From Ophioderma brevispina (lineage: Eukaryota; Echinodermata; Ophiuroidea; Amphilepidida; Ophiodermatidae), in contig JAMKCH010079226.1 in NCBI GenBank assembly GCA_023653785.1, positions 1 through 64,000 on the forward strand: DNA of 64,000 nucleotides, read 5' to 3'. Shown piece after piece: positions 34,528 to 44,005 of this stretch. The translations under genes were made by a program, and so were the position numbers. Position 1 is the first letter of the stretch. Each line of letters starts with the position of its first letter. Below the pieces are notes generated by a model that worked only from the letters and a program-made list of their open reading frames with translations, did no database searches and was not told the DNA's origin.

Positions 34528-37500
34528 CTAGCGGGAGGCCCGCGCTTCGCGCGGGCTCCCGCTAGTTAAGTGAACGGAGCGATCACTGAAATGGAAGCGA
34601 TCACTGAAACTGAAGCGATCACTAAAACAGAAATGATCACTGAAACTGAAGCGATAACTGAAGAAGTGACACACTTTGGCGACACCACCACAATCAAACC
34701 AGTGAAATAGGGCCTACACAGTGAAATGTGACAACTCCTCAAACTCCCGTATAAATTACCCGCCATCCTGAAGTTTAAGACTGTCTCGGTCACAAAATTC
34801 TGTATTTTTAACACTTTTATATAGTAATTCAACCTCCTGTACCTCTCATATCCTGTATCTCGTGTAGTTACCAATTTCTAAGGAAACGTAAAACTGAATA
34901 TGTAATCCCGTATAACTTTCCTCAGGCGTATATTTTATTTTGTTCTCGTATTTTTTAAATAATAAATGCCATTATTAATCCGTATAAATTTCCGTTTTAA
35001 CTTTATTTTATTATCAAAAGTACTCCCCGTGCGCTAACCTGTAGTGCCCGTCATATTCTCATTTTTTTCTTATAACTCCTCAAACCTCAAAAGACTCTCA
35101 AACTCCCGTATAAAGTTCTCGTCATCCTGCAAATTATGCCTTCCCCCGTCACAACATCCCGTGAGCGTAATTTTTTTTCAACAACTCAAGTTCCCGTATT
35201 TTCCAGCATATCCTGTTCCTATTTTCTAAACACTAAAGCCGCAATATTTCATCCCGTAACTTCCGTATATTTTAATCTTTTTCTTCTCAAAACTACTCCC
35301 CGTTAAATGGTCAATATTTAATCCCGTATCAGTTAACTTTTGTTTTCTCAAAAGTACTCGTTCTATCCTCATTTTTTTCTCATAACTCCTCAAACTCCAC
35401 TATGGAGTTCCCGTCATCCTGCAGTTTATGACTCCCCGTCACAACATCAAGTATTTTGTCATAACAAGTTCCCGTTGTTTCCAGCCGATGTAGTTCATAT
35501 TTTTTCAATACTAACACGTCAATACTTTGTCCAATAACTTTCTGTGTATTTAATCTTTTTCTTCTCCAACTATTCCCCGTGTCCTAACCCATAGTTTCCA
35601 TCATACATACCACAATCAAAGCGAAATAACATGACGTGTTGAACATTTTTTCTTACCCCACATTTGCACTTTAGGACGCCTGTTAGTAAATATAGCTCGG
35701 TGTTGCTTTTTTACTGCATATAGCGTCTCATGCGTAACACGCCCGTCGCAACACGTCACGCGTACGCGATGGTTAGTAACGGTTATAAACAAAAGCGTAA
35801 ATTGCTTAGCAACCGAGCATATTTTTGCTGATTTTCAGCCATTTCTGAACGGATTTCGTCCGAATATCGTTAGAACCCGTCCGATATCCTCACACACCTT
35901 TCATGTGAATTTAGTGGCCTTTGAAGCAAAATTGACGGAGCCTTTTGTGCACAAACAAACATACATACATACACACAACATTCGGCAAATTATAGTAAGA
36001 CTAGCGGGAGGCCCGCGCTTCGCGCGGGCTCCCGCTAGTTGAGTGAACGGGAGCGATCACTGAAACTGAAGCGATCACTGAAGAAGTGAAACACTATTGC
36101 AAGGAAGCCGTAACCAAAACCGTCACCCTGAACTTTAGGACTCCCCGAGTCGCAAAATTTGTTATTTTTAACACTTTTAATAACTAAAATTCTCGTTACC
36201 TATCCGCCCATGGTAGTTACCGATTTCAAGGAATTCGTCAAAGGAATGAATTATTTAATCCCGTATTAAATTTCAGTTATTGTATTTTTTTCGTAATTTG
36301 TTTAAATAAAATAAAACTCCAAGCCCGTTTAAGTTTCCGTGTATTTTTCCCTGAAAAGTACCCCGTGGGGTAGCCGGAAAGTCCCGTATTTTACACAAAT
36401 TTTCCTCATAAACTCTCAAACTCCCATATAAAGTTCTCGCCCCTGTGATGTAGTTTAGCAGCATTTCTGCTACTTATGGGCCAGTTTAGTTCATATTTTT
36501 CTAATATTAAAACGTCAATATTTCATCCGGAATTTCAGTATATTGTAATTTTTTAGTGCTCAAAACTCGTGGGTGGTAACCCGTAATATCCATACGCCCC
36601 CCCCCCCCCCGTCACAACATCAAGTATTTTGTCATTAACAAGTTACCGTTGTCCTAGCGATTAAGTTCATTTTTTTCAACTACTAACACGGTCAATACTT
36701 GGCCAAGAACTTTCTGTGTATTTGAATCTTTTTCTTCTCCAACTTTCACCGTCTGTCCTAACCCATAGTTTCCATCCATACATACCACAATCAAAGCGAA
36801 ATAACAGGACGTGTTGATGACCATTTTTTCTCTTACCCAAACATTTGCAATTTAGGACGCCGGTAGTAAAATAGCTCTGGTGGGCTTTTTTACTGCATTA
36901 TAGCGGCTCATCGGAACACGCCCGTCGCAAGTAACGCGTACGCTGATGTAAGCTGGTTAGACGGTTATAAACAAAGGTAAGTGCTGCAGCAACACGAGCA
37001 TATTTTTCCTGATTTTCAGCCATTTCTGAAAAGATTTCGTGAAGATCGTTAGCAACCGTACGAATTCCGGATATCCTCAAACCTTTCATGTGAATTTTAG
37101 TGGCCTTTGAAGCAAAATTGTCGGAGACCTTTGGGGCACCAAACAACCATACATTAAATACACAACATTCGGCAAATTATAGTAGACTGCGGGGGCCCGC
37201 GATCGCGCGGGTCCCGCCTAGTTATCTGTGTTTCGTGAACGCGAGCGATCACTGAAACGGAAGCGATCACTGAAGAAGTGAAACAATATTGCAAGACCAC
37301 CGTAACCACAAACCGTCACCCTGAACTTTAGGACTCCCCCGAGTCGCAAATTTTGTATTTTAACACTTTTAATAACTAAAATTCTCGTGACCTATAGCCC
37401 AGGTATTGTTTTTTAAGTAGTTACCGATTTCTAAGGAATGCGTGCAAATGATATGAATATTAATCCTAGAAGTCCGTATATTTATTTTTTCTCGTAATTT

Positions 37501-38418
37501 TGTTTAACTAATAAAACTCCAAGCCCGTATAATTTCCGTGTATTTTTCCCTGAAAAGTTACTCCCGTGGGGTAAGCCGTAAACCCGTATTTTCCACATAT
37601 TTTACTCATAACTCTTCAAACTCCCATATAAAGTTCTCGCCATTCTGTAGATGTAGTTTGCAGCAGTTCCTGTACCTTAGAGCCATAGTTCCAGTTCAAA
37701 TATTAAAACGTATATATTTCTATCCGTAATTTCAGTATATTTTAATTTTTTCTTCTCAAAACTCGTGGGGTTAACCCGTAATATCCATACGCCCCCCCCC
37801 CCCCCGTCAAACATCCCGTATTCGATTTTTTATATTTTAGTTTGCCAGCATATCTTATGGCTTAGGCATAGAGATATAGTTTCCTAGGTTCTAATATTAA
37901 AACTGTAAATATTATACCGTTTAATTTTCATGTATTTTATTTTTGTTTTCTTCTCAAATCTCTGGGGGGTAACCCATAGTATGCATAAACACAAAGCGAA
38001 AGGTAAATGACGTGTTATTTGTGCAGTTTCTCTTTTTCCCCACAGGTTGCAATATTATAGGCCTAATGGAGCCTGTTTTTGGCGTACAGCACTATAGCAG
38101 GTCCCTCTTTTGGGTCTTACGCTAATCGCCGTTGCCGCAACGCGTAACCATCCGTCGCCAACGCACAACGCATACGAGCGGACGCTTATGTAACGCGTAC
38201 CAAACAAATGGTAATTTACCATACAGCTGAGCACATTTCGTTGATTTTTCAGCCATTTCTGAATATCCGGTGTCGTCCAAATATTCGTAGAACCCGTCCG
38301 GTTACCTCACGTAACTTTTCTTGTGATTTCGCTCAATATTTATCGCAAACTTACGGAGGGCTTTTATTCGAAAACAACATACATACATACACACAACATT
38401 CGGCAAATTATAGTAAGA
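34528..38418 (+). mobile_element. Head-to-tail trimer of a 1.2-1.5 kb element
   Basis: Units span 34528-36000, 36001-37186 and 37187-38418. Each begins with a GC-rich hairpin (CTAGCGGGAGGCCCGCGCTT, then CGCGCGGGCTCCCGCTAG in units 1 and 2; degraded in unit 3), followed by AGCGATCACTGAAAC words. Each ends CATACATACA...CACAACATTCGGCAAATTATAGTA. Junctions are seamless (TATAGTAAGA|CTAGCGGG). No protein is encoded. The hairpin ending CTAG resembles a Helitron 3' end, while the ACATACATACA...TATAGTAAGA end resembles some RTE-type LINE tails, so the class is unresolved. AGATA before unit 1 and after unit 3 may be one target duplication for the whole array. Confidence 0.8.
34570..34662 (+). repeat. 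18-bp tandem repeats in unit 1
   Basis: About five copies of GCGATCACTGAAACTGAA, with substitutions, follow the hairpin of unit 1. Units 2 (36052-36084) and 3 (37245-37277) keep about two, so copy number varies between units. Confidence 0.85.
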
Positions 38419-38691
38419 TATTTCCACCCTATACATAAACAAGGCATTCAGTAAAATGTTGCATATTGAAGCGTGGTACGCTTCTTGATTCTAAATAAAG
38501 TTTGGAACGGGCCGTTTGAATGTAGTAATGAAAAAATCAGGAAGTCAAAAATATTTTTTGCAAATCCTAAATCCGTTGGCAAGTCAGAAAGGGACATTGC
38601 ATATGACAAATTCTCCTTTTATTTAAATTAGAGTTTACAAATTAATGGGAAACTATTTTTGCTTTTACATTCTATGAATTTTTTCCCACAG

Positions 38692-38831
38692 ATTGCAAGG
38701 AGAAGTTGATGTTGGATAACGCCAAATGGGGTGAATTGATGAGAGCGAAGGACGTGGAAGGATTGGCTGCTATGTACAAAGAAGATTGTAAAATATGCCA
38801 CCAGTAGTTCCAGTGCTTCCTGGCAGAGAAG
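38692..38831 (+). CDS. SnoaL-like/DUF4440 domain gene, N-terminal exon
   Basis: The acceptor (TTTTTTCCCACAG, AG at 38690-38691) and donor (GAAG|GTATGA, GT at 38832-38833) are good. After two leading bases it reads CKEKLMLDNAKWGELMRAKD then VEGLAAMYKEDCK, and one base out of frame MPPVVPVLPGRE. That is the helix, LxxMYxEDC and MPPxxPxLxGRE pattern of the SnoaL-like (NTF2-fold) DUF4440 family, a small alpha+beta domain of ~120 residues that forms a cone-shaped pocket. In animals its substrate is unknown. One base appears missing near 38792 (AAAATATGCC). The true start codon must be in an upstream exon I did not find. Confidence 0.7.
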
Positions 38832-39339
38832 GTATGAAGCAACGTAAAAGGTGTCTCAGGAAAAAATATTTGACATTTTGGACTGTTTTAACTGACTTTG
38901 GGCTAAACTTTCTTTAGCCCAGATTTCCCCGGGGAGATTTCCGACCAGATTGCACACTAGTCATAGTGTGTATGAGCTTATTCCGTAGTAGGACTACCTG
39001 ATGCAGCTAAATAGCACAGCTGTAAATCTATTATAGAACAGCGGCTGAGCGGGGGTTCGTGGAAGGCGTAACCGTATTGCATGCTGTTTTTAAACAATAG
39101 AACCAGTGACCAACCGGATAGAAGCGGGATCGGTGAGCAATCGGTGGTAGTTTTGAAGCTATTTTAGGTTATGTCCATATACGCGTATGTCTGAGAAAAA
39201 CACTTGGTTAAGTCAATATGAACAGTTTTCAGTGTGCAGAAAAAGAGAGGTTTTACAATACGGAAATGTCACACTGCTGTTGTTCTGTTTCTTCTGATTG
39301 CACAGCCATGAAATGAAAAAGGTGTTGTTGTTGTAGCAG

Positions 39340-39484
39340 GATTCTTTGACGCTGGGCGGCAGATGGAAGATAGTGACGGATAAAGTGGGGACCATCTGGG
39401 GTTGACGAGGTGGTTTGGATTGAGAGGGGTCTTTATGATGTGTGGAAGGCGGATAGCTTGGCTCGTCTTGGAACGCGGGAAAGA
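39340..39484 (+). CDS. SnoaL-like/DUF4440 gene, middle exon
   Basis: The acceptor TTGTTGTTGTAGCAG (AG at 39338-39339) and donor AAAGA|GTAAGT (GT at 39485-39486) fit, and phases match both neighbours. Length (145) equals 2 + 47 codons + 2, so the overall frame is kept. Yet the family pattern jumps frames inside: GFFDAGRQME, then IVTDKVGTIWG, then DEVVWIERGLYDVWKADS, then VLERGK before the donor. These are the beta-sheet segments of DUF4440 domains (DEVVxExGxY ... xxxxGK). The net shift is zero, so these may be base-calling errors or compensating indels. A minus-strand open frame over this region is a shadow. Confidence 0.65.
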
Positions 39485-39965
39485 GTAAGTCAGACAGAAA
39501 CCTTGATGCGATTTTCTCATCGCCTTTTGAAAGAATAACATATCGGGTGCACAAAATTACGAAAATTTGCCCCTGAATTGGTGTGAAATGAAAAATGTGG
39601 GTATTGAAATTCTGACCCTCTTAAAGTTGTACAGAAGGATTTATAATGTTTATGAGGTTTAAATGATTAAATCTAGCTCCAGGTTGCTTGATTGGGAAAC
39701 CATATAATCATGGAACTTTGGACACTAAATGTGTTCAGGAATTATTAAACGTGTCGTCGGCTGATGATTTTTAAGATAATTTAACACAAAACGATATAAA
39801 CCTTGGTTCATGGTAAATTGCTTCTACCTCTTGTAGGAATGATTTTTCGGTTGTCGTCATGTTGGTAAAAGTTATATTTTTCAACAGGAATATAATTTTA
39901 AGAGATAGCTGATCTCACCATGTCGACATCCACTTTTGGTTAAAGTCGGCATAACATAAATAATC

Positions 39966-40106
39966 TACACACTAAAAACAACGTTTTAAAAAGGGGTAAT
40001 TTTGACCCTTTCGTGGTCAAAAATTTGACCAATATTTCGGCCGAGTAGTGTGCAGCATAGTGACTCCGTACCACCGGAAAATGACCACGTTGTTTTTTAG
40101 TGTGTA
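39966..40106. mobile_element. 141-bp MITE, TACACACTAAAAA termini (copy 1)
   Basis: It starts TACACACTAAAAACAACG and ends CGTTGTTTTTTAGTGTGTA, inverted with one extra T. If TA is the target duplication, the TIR is CACACTAAAAA(A)CAACG. The interior contains a second inverted pair, TTTGACC/GGTCAAA, around 40010-40030. It has no coding potential. It marks the left edge of the duplication unit. Confidence 0.85.
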
Positions 40107-40976
40107 TTCATATGTCGCATCCACTCTTTTGGAAGTGTTAACTCTCTGACTTTAAAACATTTGACATTACGTCCGCAGACCATTTACGTATCGTCTTGGC
40201 ACACAGCGACCGGGCCATTGTTGAACATCTTGGCAAACTTGGCAAATCTTCAATGCACATTCATATCGGCTGAAAAGTGGGAAACTCCAAGTACAACCAG
40301 TGTCAGATAGCGGGATCCGGTTTTTTTTTGTACATTGCGGTTTACATGAAGATGCGCAAAATACTTGGCATATCGTAACGATTTACGCACCAAAAATATT
40401 CCTAACTAAATTGTCTAGTTAGCTGACTAGTTTAAATATAGGTTATTTTGAAAAAAAGACGAAAAAAAACGTGAAAAATACGATACATACAAGCAATTTT
40501 CTTACATTATCAGCTCTTATCAGATGGCTCAATTCTCGATTGCTGCTGTCAAGTCATGCCACACGCCAGGCTTACAAAAACTAGTGAGCTAAGGGGTCTT
40601 TTTTGTCAGGAACCCATTTCTAACATCAGATTGACCACCTGATTCGTTGATTTCGCGATATCCAAGGTACCGCGAAACCGTTTTTTCATTCCTTGTTCAA
40701 GCTAATCGCAGAGCCTTTAACACAGCGTTTGGCTGCTAGGGATTCCCATGACGTAGCGCATGTCTAAGAATAGCCGGCCAATTAGCGATGCGGATACCGA
40801 ATAGGTGGCGCTGTATCCCAGCACTAGAGATACTATTGGAGCGTAAATGGTGTGTCCGGTTTGTCGTCAAACCGCGGGCGGGATCCAAATTGAACCGATC
40901 TTCAACTTAGAAAACCCTTCGTAGGTTAACATTAGCTGATTATACGACATTGGTGAATATTTTCCTTTTGTTACAG

Positions 40977-41046
40977 GGTGGTTATGATATTTAAACGGAT
41001 CGACGGAAAACTCATGGTTTACATCGATATTGACAACACATTTTGA
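40977..41046 (+). CDS. SnoaL-like/DUF4440 gene, last exon (copy 1)
   Basis: After TTTTCCTTTTGTTACAG (AG at 40975-40976), one base completes a codon and the exon reads VVMIFKRIDGKLMVYIDIDN TF stop (TGA 41044-41046). GKxVVxxKxxDGKxxxxxDIxN is the standard C-terminal strand pair of DUF4440 proteins. The phase matches the middle exon's donor (GA|G gives Glu). The frame is intact. A polyadenylation signal AATAAA follows at 41152-41157. The exon sits inside the 2.0-kb tandem duplication. Confidence 0.75.
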
Positions 41047-41151
41047 GGCGCTGTTCTATCATTTATCCTAACGACGTGGATTAAGATGGGAGTCCACCAA
41101 ACCGGGATAATAGAACTGCAAAAAAATAATGTGGTGTGAACTCTAAGACTA

Positions 41152-41157
41152 AATAAA
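41152..41157 (+). promoter_or_regulatory. AATAAA polyadenylation signal
   Basis: The hexamer AATAAA lies 106 bases after the stop of the last exon, giving a short 3' UTR. The equivalent AATAAA is kept in the duplicate at 43169-43174. Confidence 0.55.
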
Positions 41158-41962
41158 AACAGTCTGTTTCGGTAAGCCGCCGCACTTTACCTTTATGAGA
41201 AAAAAATACCTCCTTTTTTCTTTTGTTGTACAAACAAACCTCATTTTTCTTTTGTTGTACAAACAACTCCAAAGAATTTTTATCACGCTGATTTACAATA
41301 TTTTTATTGACCTTTGAATGTCCAATATTTGTTTTAAGCGAGGCATCATGCAACTGTTTTGACAACCATCACTTATAAAGTTTAGACATATTTGATGGTA
41401 AACTGTGGTGATGCAGAAAATATTTTTTTTAAATATATAAAAATCCGCATTTGTACTTTAGTTTTTGGAAACTTAACATGGTGTATTCACTATAGGATGA
41501 AACATTGCCTTTGATAAAGTACATTGAGATAACAATAGGGAAGACCACGGCCACGGTCATTAGGTAACCCTAGGGTTAAATATACCATAGTAGCTATAGT
41601 GTATTTTGACACAACTTGGGGCCTCTCCTCTGATAAAATGTGTAGCTTGTAAGTGCCAAAAGATTGAGGTCATGTTCCATCTTACACTGAACAGGGTATA
41701 GAAACAAACATTTATTTAGCCAATGACCACAGCAGACACATTGTTTTCCCAATGACTATGTGAAGTTACTGTGTAACTGAAAATATCACTTTCAAAATGT
41801 GTAGCAAAACAAATATTAATTTGCCTAAAATTGAACACTCGAATTCTATTTTGCTTTTGATTGTGTTTATAATACTGGTTGTGATGTATGCGTGGTATTA
41901 TTTTATTTAAATATTTCTGCAAGTCTTTACTCACTGAGAAATGTTATTATATAAAAATTATC

Positions 41963-42103
41963 TACACACTAAAAACAACGTTTTAAAAAGGGGTAATTTT
42001 GACCCTTTCGTGGTCAAAAATTTGACCAATATTTCGGCCGAGTAGTGTGCAGCATAGTGACTCCGTACCACCGGAAAATGACCACGTTGTTTTTTAGTGT
42101 GTA
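41963..42103. mobile_element. 141-bp MITE, copy 2 at duplication junction
   Basis: The sequence and length match the element at 39966-40106, and it sits at the same position relative to the second unit. The two copies are essentially identical, whereas the rest of the units differs. Confidence 0.85.
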
Positions 42104-42996
42104 TTCATATGTCGCATCCACTCTTTTGGAAGTGTTAACTCTCTGACTTTAAAACATTTGACATTACGTCCGCAGACCATTTACGTATCGTCTTGGCACA
42201 CAGCGACCGGGCCATTGTTGAACATCTTGGCAAACTTGGCAAATCTTCAATGCACATTCATATCGGCTGAAAAGTGGGAAACTCCAAGTACAACCAGTGT
42301 CAGATAGCGGGATCCGGTTTTTTTTTGTACATTGCGGTTTACATGAAGATGCGCAAAATACTTGGCATATCGTAACGATTTACGCACCAAAAATATTCCT
42401 AACTAAATTGTCTAGTTAGCTGACTAGTTTAAATATAGGTTATTTTGAAAAAAAGACGAAAAAAAAACGTGAAAAATACGATACATACAAGCAATTTTCT
42501 TACATTATCAGCTCTTATCAGCAGCTCAATTCTCGATTGCTTGCGGTCAAGGTCATGACACCACGCCAGGCTTACAAAAATAGTGAGATAAGGGGTACTT
42601 TTTTGTCAGGAACCCATTTCTAACATCAGATTGACAACCTTGATTCGGTGATTTCGCGATATCCAAGGTACCGCGAAACCGTTTGTTTTCATTCCGTGTT
42701 CAAGTTAATCGCAGAGCCTTTAAAACAACAGGGGGGCGTTTGGCGGCTAGGGATTTCCATGACCGTTATAGCGCATGTTAAGAATAGCCGGCCAATTAGC
42801 GATGCGGTAACGAAATAGGTTGGCGACTGTATCCAGCACTAGGGGGAGGGATATATTGGGAGCCGTAAATGGTGTGTCCGAGTTTGTCGTCAAACAGGGG
42901 CGGGATCCAAATGAAACCGATCTTCAATTAGAAAAACCCTTCGTAGGTTAACATAGATGATTATACGGACATGGTGAATATTTCCTTTTGTTACAG

Positions 42997-43065
42997 GGTG
43001 GTTATGATATATACAGGATCGACGGCAAACTCCTGGTTTACATCGATATGGACAACACATTTTGA
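42997..43065 (+). pseudogene. Duplicate last exon of the SnoaL-like gene
   Basis: The acceptor TTTCCTTTTGTTACAG (AG at 42995-42996), the reading RIDGKLLVYIDMDNTF and the stop (43063-43065) are preserved. The exon is 69 bases against 70 in copy 1. The missing base (ATATATACAGG against ATATTTAAACGG) shifts the frame after four codons. There are also substitutions (ILM to LLV, Ile to Met). It could act as an alternative last exon if the indel is a sequencing error; otherwise it is a dead copy. Confidence 0.65.
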
Positions 43066-44005
43066 GGCCGCTGTTCACATTTATCCTACGACGTGGATTA
43101 AGATGGGAGTCCACCAAACCGGGATAATAGAACTGCAAAAAACATATGTGTTGTGAACGCTAAGGACTAATAAAAAACAGTCTGTTTCGGTAAGCCGCCC
43201 GCACTTTACCTTTATGAGAAAAAAATACCTCCTGTTGTTCATTTTGTTGTACATAAAAAGACCTCATTTTTCTTTTTGGCTGGACAAAACAACTCCAAAG
43301 AATTTTTATCACGCTGATTTACAATATTTTTATTGCTTTGAATGTCCAAGATTTGTTTTAAGCGAGGCATCATGCACTGTTTGAACAACCAGCACTTATA
43401 AGTTTAGGACATATTTGATGGTAACACACCACGTGGTGAGCAGAAAATATTTTTTTTAAATATATAAAAATCCGGAAATGTGTACTTTAGTTTTGGAAAC
43501 TTAACAGGGGGTGTTGTATTCACTATTAGGATGAAACATGCCTTGTGAATAAAGTACCTTGAGATAACAATAGGGAAGACCACGGCCACGGTCATTAGGT
43601 AACCCTAGGTTTTAAAATACCTAGTAGCTCTAGTGTATTTTGGCACAAATTGGGGACCTCTCCTCTGATAAAATTGTAGCTTGTAAGTGCCATAAAGATT
43701 GAGGTCATGTTCCATAATTACAATGAACAGGGTTTATAGAAAAAAAAGTTTTATTTTTTTAGCCCAATGACCACAGCAGGGAAGGACAACATTGTTTTCC
43801 CAATGACTATGTGAAGTTACTGTTGTAACTGAAAATATCACTTTCAAAATGTGTAGCAAAACAAATATTAATTTAGCTCTAAAATTGAACACTCGAATTC
43901 TATTTTGCTTTGATTGTGTTTCTAATACTGGTTGTGAGGTATGCGTGGTATATTTTATTTAAATATTGCTGCAAGTCTTAATCACTGAGGAGAAATGTTA
44001 TTATT

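Larger units (their letters stand above)
39950..44005 (+). repeat. 2.0-kb tandem duplication
   Basis: 39950-41955 and 41956-44005 align end to end (offset 1997 at the MITE start, 2020 at the last exon). Copy 1 starts at the MITE (39966), passes the last exon and runs to TCACTGAGAAATGTTATTAT; copy 2 repeats all of it. Differences are mostly one- to several-base insertions and deletions plus scattered substitutions, and copy 2 is slightly longer. The middle exon of the gene is outside the unit, so only the 3' end was duplicated. Confidence 0.9.

Noticed and set aside
34566..34874. Minus-strand frame with repeated VIASVSVI
   Set aside because: A product of the 18-bp tandem repeats in the non-coding trimer element.
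39213..39554. 113-codon minus-strand frame
   Set aside because: It is the shadow of the plus-strand SnoaL-like middle exon, which has correct splice sites, phases and family motifs.
42890..43156. Frames on both strands over the duplicated last exon
   Set aside because: They are out of frame with the conserved SnoaL-like peptide and arise from the one-base deletion in copy 2.
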